From: Calothrix sp. FI2-JRJ7
Lineage (GTDB): Bacteria; Cyanobacteriota; Cyanobacteriia; Cyanobacteriales; Nostocaceae
Reading direction: 5' to 3'
Assembly: GCA_019359675.1 (NCBI GenBank)
Contig: JAHHGX010000020.1
Location: 186,001 to 250,000 of the forward strand
DNA length: 64,000 nucleotides
A model generated the notes under the pieces. The model did not search any database. It was not told the DNA's origin and saw nothing but the letters and a program-made list of their open reading frames with translations. The position numbers were made by a program, and so were the translations under genes. Positions 32,022-41,456 of this stretch are shown piece after piece. Numbering within the stretch: position 1 is the stretch's first letter; each line of letters starts with the position of its first letter.

Positions 32022-32858
32022 TTGAATTTATTAATTATGGATGTAAAAAAAGTATCTAGGGTGCCTGTTGCTTTGACTATTGCTGGTTCAGATAGTGGGG
32101 GAGGCGCCGGAATTCAGGCAGATTTGCGGACTTTTGCGTTTCATTGTGTACATGGTACTAGTGCGGTGACTTGCATTACTGCTCAAAATACACTCGGTGT
32201 AACGCGAGTTGATGCAATGCCACCTGAAGCTGTGGTTGCCCAAATGCAAGCGGTTGCCGAAGATATTGGTGTGCAAGCTGCGAAAACAGGTATGTTGCTT
32301 AATAAGGAAATAATAGGCGCCGTTGCCAAACAAGTAGAATTATTACAAATCGAAAACTTAGTTGTAGACCCAGTTATGGTGTCGCGGGCTGGGGCACAAT
32401 TAATTGATGATGAAGCTGTAAAAATACTTCGCGAAACTTTATTACCGTTAGCAGTTTTGGTAACACCTAACCGTTATGAAGCTCAAATTCTAACGGGGAT
32501 AGAAATTAATTCACTCGATGAGATGAAATTAGCTGCTGAATATATCCACCAACATTTAGCTGTTAAAGCAGTATTAGTCAAAGGTGGTGGAATGACAGGG
32601 CAAGAACGTGGTACAGATGTATGGTTTGATGGGAAAACTTTGGAGATAATAACGGCGCAGCGAGTTAATACAAAAAATACTCATGGTACAGGTTGCACAT
32701 TGGCAGCAGCAATAACAGCGAACCTTGCCCGTGGCGAAAATCTATTTACCGCAGTCCAAAAAGCTAAAGATTACGTGACTGTAGCCTTAACATATGCGCT
32801 TGATATAGGTAAAGGGACAGGGCCAGTGGGACATTTCTATCCACTGTTACAAATATAG
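32022..32858 (+). CDS. thiD: Hydroxymethylpyrimidine/phosphomethylpyrimidine kinase
   Basis: 278 residues; the ATG at 32037 (MDVKKVSRVPVALTIAG) is a more likely start than the TTG. 'TIAGSDSGGGAGIQADLRTF', 'AKTGML', 'VVDPVMVSRAGAQL' and the catalytic anion hole 'NTHGTGCTLAAAI' identify ThiD, which phosphorylates HMP twice to HMP-PP for thiamin. No TPP riboswitch lies upstream of it, unlike thiC at 53140. A strong stem-loop follows. Confidence 0.93.
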   Translation: MNLLIMDVKKVSRVPVALTIAGSDSGGGAGIQADLRTFAFHCVHGTSAVTCITAQNTLGVTRVDAMPPEAVVAQMQAVAEDIGVQAAKTGMLLNKEIIGAVAKQVELLQIENLVVDPVMVSRAGAQLIDDEAVKILRETLLPLAVLVTPNRYEAQILTGIEINSLDEMKLAAEYIHQHLAVKAVLVKGGGMTGQERGTDVWFDGKTLEIITAQRVNTKNTHGTGCTLAAAITANLARGENLFTAVQKAKDYVTVALTYALDIGKGTGPVGHFYPLLQI

Positions 32859-32913
32859 TGTTAAAAAACCTTTGCTCATAGAGCAGTTTTCTATTATCAT
32901 GCCGGCATAGCTT

Positions 32914-32946
32914 CAATAACTGCCTATTGGGTAGAGGCAGTTATTG
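32914..32946. terminator. Stem-loop after thiD
   Basis: CAATAACTGCC and GGCAGTTATTG form a perfect 11-bp stem with an 11-nt loop, 55 bp after the thiD stop and before the next gene. There is no long T-run, so termination may be bidirectional or weak. Confidence 0.6.
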
Positions 32947-33024
32947 TTGTATCTATCTAATCTTGATTGTGGCAATTTACACTTTGACTCAAATTCCGAA
33001 CAATATTTGAACGAACGAACAAAC

Positions 33025-33630
33025 ATGCGAACTACTGTAAACTCCGTCCCTAATACTCAATATTCAAATAATCAAGGTTACCCACCATCTGTACCCTTGT
33101 CAGTGTATCGTGACTTAGCAGCAGAACTCCAAGCTGCACAGTCAGTAGTTGATACACTTTCTGCTAAAAACCAGCATTTAAGCCAAGAAAATCAGCTTTT
33201 GCGGCAAGAAATAGCGAAAGCGGTTAATTCGGTAATGCAGTTACAGCAACTGATATCTACTCAATCCACAAACAGTTATAACCCACAAGTTTATCCAACT
33301 GACAACGAAAGAAGCGTAAATCGGCAAGCATCACCACAACCGCAACAAACTCCTAAACCACAACCACGCAAACAACGTGTTGCGGCGCCAAAAAAGATTA
33401 AAATCAACAGGGCGCCAAGTCCCGAACCAACTCCTGAATATTTTTCAATGTCAGAACCTGTGTACATTGAAGAACAGGAAGTTCGCTATTACCCTTACAG
33501 CAATACGCAAAAAGGCGAAACGAACGGATGGATGTTGTTAGTCGCTATATTATTAATCGTTCTTACAGCATTTGGCGCCGGATATTTGATTGTACGTCCA
33601 TTGTTAGCAAATCATAACAACTCTCAATAA
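33025..33630 (+). CDS. Coiled-coil protein with C-terminal transmembrane anchor
   Basis: The frame is open from 32944, but the ATG at 33025 (MRTTVNSVPNTQYS) is the likely start, giving about 201 residues, because the upstream part overlaps the thiD stem-loop. It has a coiled coil ('LAAELQAAQSVVDTLSAKNQ', 'LSQENQLLRQEIAKAV'), a Pro/Gln/Lys-rich disordered middle, and a single terminal span (GWMLLVAILLIVLTAFGAGYL). A tail-anchored-like layout; role unknown. Confidence 0.65.
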   Translation: MRTTVNSVPNTQYSNNQGYPPSVPLSVYRDLAAELQAAQSVVDTLSAKNQHLSQENQLLRQEIAKAVNSVMQLQQLISTQSTNSYNPQVYPTDNERSVNRQASPQPQQTPKPQPRKQRVAAPKKIKINRAPSPEPTPEYFSMSEPVYIEEQEVRYYPYSNTQKGETNGWMLLVAILLIVLTAFGAGYLIVRPLLANHNNSQ

Positions 33631-33678
33631 AAGAGTTAAGAGTGTATTTTTGCTTACCAAATATTAAACATTATTTCT

Positions 33679-33692
33679 GTTACAAGAAATAC
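33679..33692 (+). promoter_or_regulatory. Weak NtcA-like site before glnB
   Basis: GTTACAAGAAATAC is GTN10AC, one base from the NtcA consensus GTAN8TAC. A possible -10 TAAGAT is at 33718, 25 bp on, slightly more than the usual 22. The rest of the 308-bp intergenic region before glnB shows no clear feature. Confidence 0.3.
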
Positions 33693-33923
33693 AAAATAAT
33701 GTTAAATTAATGATGGTTAAGATTAGAAAACTATATACTAAGGGAGTGGTAAAGAAGCGTTATGGGGAGAGGCATCTTCTAAGATTTGCTGTGTGTGCTT
33801 TCGTAGGGCACAAATAGACCTAAGAATTTAGGTTTATTAGGAATAAATAAATTTTTCCTTAAATTAAAAAATTAGAGCTACTGACAGATGTTCTGATTAG
33901 ATATATAAACGAAGCTACTATAA

Positions 33924-34277
<354 letters not shown>

Positions 34278-34294
34278 TGTAATGATGTAATTGA

Positions 34295-34870
34295 TTACAT
34301 CTCTATATGTGGCAACTGTTGGAGTAAATTTGCAAAAGCTTTGCCGCGATGACTAACAGAGCGCTTCACTTCTGGTGTCATTTCAGCGAAAGTGAAATTT
34401 TGCTCCGGAACGTAAAAAACGGGGTCATAACCAAAACCCCCATTCCCACGCGGTGCATTAAGTATTTCACCGCGACAAACACCTTCAGCTTGCAGTGCAA
34501 TCGTTCCATCAGGGCGCGCGATTGCAGCTGCACAAACAAATTGCGCTCCCCTCTGATTATTATTCCCAAGTTCACGTAATAACCGAGCTATACGGTCAGC
34601 ATCAGAACTACCATAGCGTGCAGAGTACACACCAGGGGCGCCGTTCAAAGCATCAACTTCCAAACCAGAATCATCGGCAATTGCCCAGTTATTGGTAGCA
34701 ATTGCGACTTGGGAAGCTTTTAAACAAGCATTCTCAGAAAAAGTTTCGCCAGTTTCTTCAACATCTAATTCGGGTGGTTTAAGCGTTAATTCCCAACCAG
34801 AGTCAGCAAGGTAAGCTTGCATTTCGCGTAATTTGCCAGGATTACCTGTAGCAACAACCAATAAAGTCAT
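34295..34870 (-). CDS. rdgB: RdgB/HAM1 non-canonical purine NTP pyrophosphatase
   Basis: 191 residues. 'VVATGNPGKLREMQ', 'FSENACLKA', 'AIADDSGLEVDALNGAPGVYSARYG', 'NGGFGYDPVFYVP' and 'SHRGKA' are the HAM1 signatures. It hydrolyses ITP, dITP and XTP to monophosphates, keeping them out of DNA and RNA. Converges with glnB (17 bp between stops). Full length. Confidence 0.93.
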   Translation of the reverse strand: MTLLVVATGNPGKLREMQAYLADSGWELTLKPPELDVEETGETFSENACLKASQVAIATNNWAIADDSGLEVDALNGAPGVYSARYGSSDADRIARLLRELGNNNQRGAQFVCAAAIARPDGTIALQAEGVCRGEILNAPRGNGGFGYDPVFYVPEQNFTFAEMTPEVKRSVSHRGKAFANLLQQLPHIEM

Positions 34871-34878
34871 AAAAGTAG

Positions 34879-34937
34879 GGTGCGTGACGCTACAACAATC
34901 TTAAAACGAAGCCAGCTATCTAGTAGCGTCACGCACC
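34879..34937. repeat. Palindromic repeat, family B
   Basis: GGTGCGTGACGCTAC and GTAGCGTCACGCACC around a 29-bp loop, almost the same as 20966-21025. Between rdgB and the phosphohexomutase gene, both minus. Confidence 0.8.
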
Positions 34938-34959
34938 TTACAAGTTATGAGTTAATACT

Positions 34960-36396
34960 TTAAGACGCCCATTCTTTAGCCCACGCCAAAGTGTCATGTA
35001 CCTGTTCGAGGGTTGCAGCTTCGCAATAAAGACGTAAAACAGGTTCAGTACCGCTAAAACGAATCATCAACCAACGGTTATCAGCAAGACGATACTTATA
35101 ACCATCAATAGTTTGACAACTAGTTACCGCAACTCCGGCAATTTCCTTTAGAGGTTCTTTTTGCAGTTGTTCGAGTAACTTCGCGCGTACTTCCATGCTT
35201 GCTAAAGGTAAGTCAATACGGTCATATGCAGCATCAAAACCAGCTAAGGATTGTAACTCGCGGTAATAATCACCTAAATCTAAACCTGACTCGACAATAG
35301 CTTCTAAAACATATAAAGCAGATAACAGTGCATCACGTTCTGGAATATGTGTACCATAACCAATACCACCAGATTCTTCACCACCAAGCAAAACAGGTGC
35401 CGCGAGCATTCTATCAGCTATATATTTATAACCAACAGGAGTTTCAAAGATTGAAAGATTGTGCAGTTTTGCAACTAGCGGTATTAAATCGGAACCGCTA
35501 ACAGTTTTTACTATTTCACCAGTAAAACCGCGTCGCTTAGTTAAATGGTCAATTAAAATTGGAATTAGTATTTGTGAACTAAGAAAATTAACTTCCCCAT
35601 CAACAGCAGCAATACGGTCACAGTCACCATCAAAAACCAGAGCCACAGTTAAGTTATTTGGGTTTTGTTCGCGGTGTGTTTTCATTACACCAAACAATTT
35701 TGACAGATATTTGGGTAAAGGTTCCGGCGCCCCACCTTCAAAAGTTGGGTCACTATCGCTATTAATTTCTTTAACATTATCGCCCAACAGCATCGCCAAA
35801 CCACCAGCAGCGGCGCCGTGCATAACATCAGCAAACAAAGTTAGTTTACCATCCGCAATTGCATCGCGAAGCTTGGCTATATCAACTTTACTTTTTAAAC
35901 CTTCGCAATAACTCAACCAAGGATTAAATTTTTCTATTTTGCCTGGTGTCTCAGCAGGGGGTAATGTTTCACCCAACAAAGCTTCTATTTCTTTCGTTAC
36001 TTCTGGAGGTACAGACCCACCAAAAGCACTCTTAACTTTTAAACCTAAGTATTTACCTGGGTTATGACTTGCTGTAATTACTAAGGCGCCTAAAGCATTT
36101 TCTTGCTTTGCAGCCCAACTAAAAGCAGGCGTCGGGGCAAAAGATTCGCTCAATAACACATCAAAACCAGCAGCAGAAACAATATTTGCGACAAAAAGCG
36201 CAAAATCTTCCGCCATAAATCGGCGGTCAAAACCAACAATAATTTTACGGTTCCTGACTTGCTGACCGTAAGTATCAAATAAAACTTTAGCTGCAACGGG
36301 GGCGACTAATGCGACACGCTCAAAAGTGAACTCATCGGCAATTACACCGCGCCAGCCATCCGTACCAAACTTGATTGACTTAGCTGCTACTGACAT
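34960..36396 (-). CDS. Phosphoglucomutase/phosphomannomutase family protein
   Basis: 478 residues. 'KFGTDGWRGVIADEFT', the phosphoserine loop 'ALVITASHNPGKYLGLK' with S110, the metal loop 'DGDCDRIAA', the sugar-binding 'GGEESGG' and the phosphate-binding 'RFSGTEPVLRLY' are all present. It interconverts 1- and 6-phosphosugars (Glc, Man or GlcN); the specificity is not decided by sequence alone. Full length. Three GGCGCC sites. Confidence 0.9.
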   Translation of the reverse strand: MSVAAKSIKFGTDGWRGVIADEFTFERVALVAPVAAKVLFDTYGQQVRNRKIIVGFDRRFMAEDFALFVANIVSAAGFDVLLSESFAPTPAFSWAAKQENALGALVITASHNPGKYLGLKVKSAFGGSVPPEVTKEIEALLGETLPPAETPGKIEKFNPWLSYCEGLKSKVDIAKLRDAIADGKLTLFADVMHGAAAGGLAMLLGDNVKEINSDSDPTFEGGAPEPLPKYLSKLFGVMKTHREQNPNNLTVALVFDGDCDRIAAVDGEVNFLSSQILIPILIDHLTKRRGFTGEIVKTVSGSDLIPLVAKLHNLSIFETPVGYKYIADRMLAAPVLLGGEESGGIGYGTHIPERDALLSALYVLEAIVESGLDLGDYYRELQSLAGFDAAYDRIDLPLASMEVRAKLLEQLQKEPLKEIAGVAVTSCQTIDGYKYRLADNRWLMIRFSGTEPVLRLYCEAATLEQVHDTLAWAKEWAS

Positions 36397-36589
36397 CGAG
36401 ATATCCTAACTTTCCACCAGAGGATTCTAGCATTTACGTAAGTCACCCGGTAAAAAATGACTTCGGTATAACAATCATTACATTAAGTCCATAATACTTG
36501 ACACAAACATTACTGAAATTGTTTCTTGGTGGACTTGTTATTTTATGGACATATAGCAATCCCATATGAGTTGTAAAAAATGTATCCAC

Positions 36590-36617
36590 GTAGAGACGCG
36601 ATTAATTGCGTCTCTAC
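36590..36617. repeat. Family A palindrome
   Basis: GTAGAGACGCGATT then AATTGCGTCTCTAC, one mismatch (G-T) in the stem. Confidence 0.75.
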
Positions 36618-36657
36618 AGCGTATGGATTTTACAAATGATTTAGATCTGCTACATGA

Positions 36658-36807
36658 GTAAATATAGAAGTTCTGACACTGGAAATTCCAAATAATCCCT
36701 GGTTAGATTTTATTGGTATATTTGAGGGAGATAAGGACTTTGAGGAGATTTCGGCACAACTACTGGCAGAGCGCGAGTTGGATTTTGATACAGATGGTAC
36801 AGCATGA
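36658..36807 (+). pseudogene. Antitoxin remnant with lost N-terminus
   Basis: An open frame reading EVLTLEIPNNPWLDFIGIFE then GDKDFEEISAQLLAERELDF to a TGA at 36805-36807. The 'NPWLxFIGxFxxDxDFxEI' pattern is typical of the C-terminal half of cyanobacterial antitoxins paired with PIN toxins. It is stopped upstream by a TGA at 36655 and lacks a start; a frame shift separates it from MSKYRSS at 36654. Confidence 0.5.
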
Positions 36808-36905
36808 GCCATTGGTTGTTAGATACTGATTATTTGCGTACAGTGACTAATATATTAAGTCGAAAACCTTACTATTTCATTAACAAATATTTTACAAATA
36901 GATAA
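36804..36905 (+). pseudogene. PIN-toxin N-terminal remnant
   Basis: 33 codons starting MSHWLLDTDYLR, overlapping the antitoxin stop by ATGA. 'WLLDTDYL' resembles the PIN D-T-N/D opening. It then diverges into non-homologous 'TVTNILSRKPYYFINKYFTN' and ends, so the toxin was deleted. The pair shows decay of a toxin-antitoxin locus next to a live one. Confidence 0.4.
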
Positions 36906-36910
36906 AAACA

Positions 36911-37126
36911 ATGAAACTGACATCTATTAAAAAAGAAGTATATAAAGCCTTAATTGATGCTTTAGGGGTAGCAGGAACGCTGAAATTTTTACAGCAGTTT
37001 AAAGTAGGCTATGGTGACTATACAAAAGAACGTCATCAATGGCTCTCACAACTTACAGTGAATGGCTTTCGTAACTATGTTAAACAAAAAAAGTTGAATA
37101 ATAATGAAAAAAGTTTGTTAAGTTAA
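36911..37126 (+). CDS. Hypothetical small protein
   Basis: 71 residues: MKLTSIKKEVYKALIDALGV, 'GTLKFLQQFKVGYGDYTKERHQWL', basic C-terminus. Similar short proteins occur in other cyanobacteria next to toxin-antitoxin genes, but I have no functional name. Likely the first gene of a cluster with 37154 and 37492. Confidence 0.6.
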   Translation: MKLTSIKKEVYKALIDALGVAGTLKFLQQFKVGYGDYTKERHQWLSQLTVNGFRNYVKQKKLNNNEKSLLS

Positions 37127-37153
37127 AGTGAGTAAAAGTCTAAAAGTAATACT

Positions 37154-37489
37154 ATGACAACCAGCACATCATTCGGTGAAGGTAAAGAAAGCCAAATTCT
37201 TCACAATCTACAAGCAAGCCATAAACAAGAGATTGACAGAATTACACAAACGTTGATACAAATAACAAATTTATCAGAAGAAATTGTTAAACCTCACCTG
37301 AATGCAATGTTAAATGAGCTTTTGAAGTTAAAACAGGCAGAGCGAAAGCGACCATTTAGCGAAACAGCAACTGCTGACGAATGGATAGCAGCATTTGATG
37401 AGTGGGTAAATTGTCACCGGGGGCTTAACTTTCCAATGCTGTCCGATGAAGATATTAGTCGAGAAAGTATTTACGGAGAGCGAGGTTAA
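37154..37489 (+). CDS. Antitoxin partner of the PIN toxin
   Basis: 111 residues. The C-terminal 'FPMLSDEDISRESIYGERG' matches the toxin-binding tail of many PIN-associated antitoxins; the N-terminal half is a helical coiled region ('LLKLKQAERKR'). It is 2 bp from the toxin gene. Neutralises the PIN ribonuclease. Confidence 0.7.
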   Translation: MTTSTSFGEGKESQILHNLQASHKQEIDRITQTLIQITNLSEEIVKPHLNAMLNELLKLKQAERKRPFSETATADEWIAAFDEWVNCHRGLNFPMLSDEDISRESIYGERG

Positions 37490-37491
37490 AT

Positions 37492-37950
37492 GTGGCGTAT
37501 CTTATTGATACAAATATATTGCTTCGTAGCGTTGACCCCAACCACCCAATGAATAATGATGCTACGAATGCTATAAACGAACTACGTCGTCGCGGAGAAA
37601 AGCTTCATATCGTGCCGCAAAATTTGATTGAGTTTTGGGGAGTTTATACACGTCCTGCTCAGAGAAATGGTTTAGGACGCACTCCAGAAGAAGCAGAAGC
37701 AGAGATTAATCGATTAAAAGCATTGTTTACGCTGCTGCTAGATACTTCTGCTATTTACCAAGAATGGGAAAGGCTTGTTGTAACGTACTCAGTAAGAGGG
37801 GTTAATGTACATGATGCTCGTCTTGTTGCTGCCATGCTTGTTCATGGGTTAACTCATGTTCTTACATTCAATGTAGAAGACTTTAACCGTTACAGTACAG
37901 AAATATTTGTTGTAGAACCTACATCTGTAACGGCACCTCAAGATAACTAG
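37492..37950 (+). CDS. PIN-domain ribonuclease toxin (VapC-like)
   Basis: 152 residues from a GTG at 37492. 'MAYLIDTNILLRSVDP' has the first acid D6, 'VPQNLIEFWGVYTRPAQRNGLG' holds the E of the second site, and 'GVNVHDARLVAAMLVHGLTHVLTFNVEDFNRY' carries the D-x-x-L-V-A and the T-F-N-x-x-D-F end. A live endoribonuclease by sequence. With 37154 forms a complete pair. Confidence 0.85.
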   Translation: MAYLIDTNILLRSVDPNHPMNNDATNAINELRRRGEKLHIVPQNLIEFWGVYTRPAQRNGLGRTPEEAEAEINRLKALFTLLLDTSAIYQEWERLVVTYSVRGVNVHDARLVAAMLVHGLTHVLTFNVEDFNRYSTEIFVVEPTSVTAPQDN

Positions 37951-38022
37951 AGAAACAATGTCTGTATCGGCGCCAATTCGTTAAAAAGTTTCGACACTGA
38001 AATTTTTTTTACGGTGTTATTA

Positions 38023-38640
38023 TTATTCGCCAGAAGTATATAGCAACTTTTCAACCTCGGAAGCTTTTTCCTGTAAATCAAGCGCGCGGTAAATTTGCAG
38101 ACTCTCAGTTAAAAACTGTGTAGCAATTGCTCCTGCATTATTGCGATTACGCTCTCGACGCTTTAAATAGATTTCGCCCAAAAGCTTGCAAGCAGATGCT
38201 TCCAGCTGACGACGGTTGTACTCTTGGAATACATGAAGGAATTCTTGAGCTAATTGTTTGGCAAATTTAAGATTTTCTAAGGCGCCAACTTCAAGATATG
38301 CGCGCGCGATATCAAGCGCTTCATCTGCTTTACTTATAGTTTGCCCTAGCTCATCAAAGTAAGAAAAACCAGTATTATAATTTTGCTCAAATTGGGCTAT
38401 TCGTTCTTGTGGTGATAAGTCGTTGTTAGGTAAAAGGCGTAGACGTTCCGAAATAAGTAGGCTGAGGGCTATGTAATCGTAAGCAAGATTTTTTATGTAG
38501 GCGCCTGCGGTATTTATTTGCATGGCTTGATGGATATTTTGCTCCGCTTGTGCTAGTAGGTCAAAAGCTTGTGTTGTATCTTCAAGATTTCTTGCTAACA
38601 AGCTTTGAGTGTAAGCTAGGCGCCTGTAACGTAATCGTGT
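38023..38640 (-). pseudogene. TPR-like protein fragment, 5' truncated
   Basis: 192 or more residues (the frame is open to about 38640; the only starts are TTG). Helical repeats such as 'LLAQAEQNIHQAMQINTAGA' and 'ACKLLGEIYLKRRERNRNNAG' look like tetratricopeptide pairs. The upstream frame (38616-38800) encodes an ATPase fragment in a different phase, so the two probably come from one larger NTPase-TPR gene broken near the GGCGCC at 38620. Confidence 0.5.
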
Positions 38641-38800
38641 CTATCTAATCCATCTACTATTACTACTAGCTTTTGCTCGCTTTTTTTCTCTGCTACTTCA
38701 ACAATGACATTTACTCTTTCAATTATCTGGCTAATAACTGTTCCACAAGAAAAAACAATACTCCTCAATACACATGTATCAAGGAGTGCGAATAAAAGTA
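38616..38800 (-). pseudogene. NTPase fragment with Walker B motif
   Basis: Minus-strand frame: ...TVISQIIERVNVIVEVAEKK then SEQKLVVIVDGLDRHDYVTG and a stop at 38616. 'KLVVIVDGLD' is a Walker B strand as in AAA/STAND-type P-loop NTPases. No Walker A is left. The frame opens at a TGA near 38797. Confidence 0.45.
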
Positions 38801-38833
38801 TGATGACTCACCCTGTGTGAATATTTGCTTGAA

Positions 38834-39385
38834 CTAGAAATCATCAACAAGTAGACTCAAGCGGCTAATAACAGGGTCAACTTCAACAGGCGCCGGAGGA
38901 GGAGTGTTACTAGGTTTATATACTTCTCCTCCTGTAGGTAGTGATTGGGTTGGGGCAACTTGAACGGTGACACCCTGTGTTACCATAATTGCCAGTTGTG
39001 CAACTTGTTGACTCAGTTGTATTAGCTGAGTTTCGACGGCATCGAGTCTCGTAGCTTCTCTGGAATAATAGCGTCCTTCAAGGTCAGTAATTTGACGATG
39101 TAGGTCGGCGATTTGTGGTTCACCACCACCAGTACTACTAGGTAATGGCGGTGGTATTGATATTTGTGATGGTGATGACGACGGTAGTGCTTGTGTGGGT
39201 TTTTGGTTTGGGCGTACCGATTCTGGTACGCACAAAGCTTGCCACAACGCTTCTTTACAAAGGTCGCTAAACGACTTATCAGGGTCTTTTTCCAAATGGC
39301 TTTCGACTAGCGCAAGCAAACTTTCGTCCGCAACCCCCGGATTAAATGTGACTGATTTAACTACTTTTTTTGACCATTGGAACAT
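38834..39385 (-). CDS. Possible ParR-like adaptor next to a ParM-like actin
   Basis: 183 residues. N-terminal 'VTFNPGVADESLLALVESHL' and 'KSFSDLCKEALWQALCVP' resemble the ribbon-helix-helix start of small DNA-binding proteins. The middle is Pro/Ser/Gln-rich and the end has a coiled coil ('IADLHRQITDLEGRYYS', 'ETQLIQLSQQVAQLAI'). It follows the ParM-like gene by 5 bp, the order of ParM-ParR systems. ParR would link the filament to DNA; this is inferred from position and outline only. Confidence 0.55.
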   Translation of the reverse strand: MFQWSKKVVKSVTFNPGVADESLLALVESHLEKDPDKSFSDLCKEALWQALCVPESVRPNQKPTQALPSSSPSQISIPPPLPSSTGGGEPQIADLHRQITDLEGRYYSREATRLDAVETQLIQLSQQVAQLAIMVTQGVTVQVAPTQSLPTGGEVYKPSNTPPPAPVEVDPVISRLSLLVDDF

Positions 39386-39390
39386 TTCTT

Positions 39391-40581
39391 TTAAGCCTTA
39401 GCGGGACGATTGGATAGCTGTGCCTCTCCATAAATATACTGTCCCAAAGCGTTAGCTTGCCGCGATGGTGCAGCTAAATGAGCGTTAATTTTTGCTTCTT
39501 TAAGTAAACGTTGCATGTCATCCCAGAAAAATTCGCCACCACCACCAGTGAGAATTACGTCTGTTACCCGTTCTGGCAACCATGCTAATACACGATTACA
39601 AATTTCACGAGAGAACATCTCGGTCAGATTTGGTAGGAAATCATCTAAGTTTGCTGGTTTGCTGGCGCCACGTGGTCGGTAGAAGCGGTCACCTTTTGGA
39701 CGGTTTACAGCAGCGATTAAAGATAATGATTGTGCGTCAGAACCTTCGATTTCAGCGGCAACTAGTTCGTAGAACTTGTTCATACCAAATTCTTCGCTCT
39801 TGGAAGCTCCACGTGCGAAGCGGAAGTTATCAACCATTAAGCAGTCGATTGTTTGGTGACCAATGTCAACAATGGCAACTGAAACTTTTGTAAAGTCAGG
39901 TGTTCCAGGACCTTTTTTAGGTTGTGCTTCACACCATAGCAAGCTGCCGTAACCTTCGGGCATTATCCAAACTTTGGTGACGTTGAGTTCTACTGTCTCA
40001 CCACGGAAGTTCATTACGTGTGGTCCGCTGATTTGACTCATCAACTGACTTTTTTCACGTTCAAATTGCTCTTGGGAATGATAGGGCAAACTTAGTACTA
40101 CAGAAATTTCGTCTCTAAGTTTGAAGTAACCTGCACAAGCTAGTACTTTTGCAAGTGCGTCTTCTACTTTTGATTGACCGACACCTAAGTTAGCTCCAAA
40201 GTCAGCAGCTAATTGACCAATTGCGTAACCGCTACCTTGAAACTCCATCCACAAGTCCATCAATGGGTCGGTAGCACGTGCTTCAAATACTCCACCACGT
40301 ACTTCTTCCATCGTCATTTTTTTGACGTTGGCAGGAATAAATAATACGCTGTTTGGTTCGCGACTGACGGAGGTTTTTGTGGAAGTTCTACCTAAGTCAA
40401 CGCTAAGTATATTTTTGCCTGAGCTATTTCCAGTTGGTCTTGGCGCCACTCCTGGGTTTGCTGCCATTGGATTTGCACCAATGGGATTTGCAGTCACTGG
40501 GGTGCGATTCATTGGAATTGAGGCAGCGTTCATTGGAGTTGCTGCGCTAATTGGTGTTGTATTGTTGGGTTGGTCTGTCAT
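39391..40581 (-). CDS. ParM/StbA-type actin-like ATPase
   Basis: 396 residues. After a 55-residue Asn/Pro/Met-rich low-complexity leader comes an actin-like ATPase fold: phosphate 1 'ILSVDLGRTSTKTSVS' (58-73), phosphate 2 'VAIVDIGHQTIDCLMVDNF', and adenosine 'VILTGGGGEFF'. ParM-type proteins form dynamic filaments that push plasmids apart; on a chromosome the cargo is unknown. It is followed at 5 bp by a possible ParR-like gene. The low-complexity leader is unusual for ParM. Confidence 0.8.
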   Translation of the reverse strand: MTDQPNNTTPISAATPMNAASIPMNRTPVTANPIGANPMAANPGVAPRPTGNSSGKNILSVDLGRTSTKTSVSREPNSVLFIPANVKKMTMEEVRGGVFEARATDPLMDLWMEFQGSGYAIGQLAADFGANLGVGQSKVEDALAKVLACAGYFKLRDEISVVLSLPYHSQEQFEREKSQLMSQISGPHVMNFRGETVELNVTKVWIMPEGYGSLLWCEAQPKKGPGTPDFTKVSVAIVDIGHQTIDCLMVDNFRFARGASKSEEFGMNKFYELVAAEIEGSDAQSLSLIAAVNRPKGDRFYRPRGASKPANLDDFLPNLTEMFSREICNRVLAWLPERVTDVILTGGGGEFFWDDMQRLLKEAKINAHLAAPSRQANALGQYIYGEAQLSNRPAKA

Positions 40582-40787
40582 AAAGCTCCTAGTAATTACT
40601 TAGCTCTAACAAGTTATCATGCTCTTATCGCAAAAAAACGAGTACTAGAAAACGCTGGTAACAAAAATTTTTACCTAAATACAAATGTAGCTAGAGATAC
40701 GTTACTAAACGTTTGCATACTCGTTCTTCAACTCGAAGAAGTTACAAAATACACGAATGGTTGAAATTATCGCTCTACTAGTCGCTG

Positions 40788-41456
40788 CTATCTTGGTCTT
40801 CGTTTTTGTTTGCGTTTGAACACCCACAAGCCAAATGTCAGTACTAAAGCCGCCAGCACAATTTTTGATACAGGGGCAAGGTACTTATCAACTAACTCGT
40901 ACTGTGTACCTAACGCATATCCTGAGTATGTTAGCAAACCTGTCCACAGTGCGCTACCCAATGTTGTATAAAATAAGAAAGATGGCAACGGCATGTTACC
41001 AATACCCGCAGGAACCGAAATTAATGTTCGCACCCCTGGTACTAGGCGCCCAATAAAGACAGCTTTACTACCTTGACGGTCAAACCATTCGATAGATTTG
41101 GTAATGTCTTTGCTTGACACGGTTATCCACTTGCCGTATTTGTCTGCAAGTTTCTTCAGACGCTTTTCTCCAAGCATTTTACCTGGGTAGTACCAAACCA
41201 ACCCACCCAATGTAGAACCAATTAAGCCAGCTAAAAAAACTGCTCCAATATTGAGTGGTTGTACGGATAGAGGTAACTTTCCTGAAGCTTGCGCTGCTGC
41301 AACTGCGACGGGGTTGGCTGTAAAACCTGCTAGGGGCATTATCAATTCCGATGGAATTGGTGGGAACAGGTTCTCTAAGAACATCATTAAAGCTATTCCA
41401 AAGTAACCCAAGGAATAGACGATATTTATTACACTTGGTATTATCCAATCGAACAT
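40788..41456 (-). CDS. DedA family membrane protein
   Basis: 222 residues. 'GIALMMFLENLFPPIPSELIMPLAGFTA' near the start and 'GSKAVFIGRLVPGVRTLISVPAGIGNMP' in the middle are the DedA signatures. About five spans. DedA proteins act in lipid recycling and membrane homeostasis, often as polyprenyl-phosphate or phospholipid carriers. Basic C-terminus (KRKQKRRPR). No partner genes. Confidence 0.9.
   Translation of the reverse strand: MFDWIIPSVINIVYSLGYFGIALMMFLENLFPPIPSELIMPLAGFTANPVAVAAAQASGKLPLSVQPLNIGAVFLAGLIGSTLGGLVWYYPGKMLGEKRLKKLADKYGKWITVSSKDITKSIEWFDRQGSKAVFIGRLVPGVRTLISVPAGIGNMPLPSFLFYTTLGSALWTGLLTYSGYALGTQYELVDKYLAPVSKIVLAALVLTFGLWVFKRKQKRRPR

Noticed and set aside
35459-35911. 150-codon plus frame
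   Set aside because: Complement of the phosphohexomutase; no protein family match.
40570-40764. 64-codon plus frame between ParM-like and DedA genes
   Set aside because: No homology and overlaps the ParM start; probably spurious.
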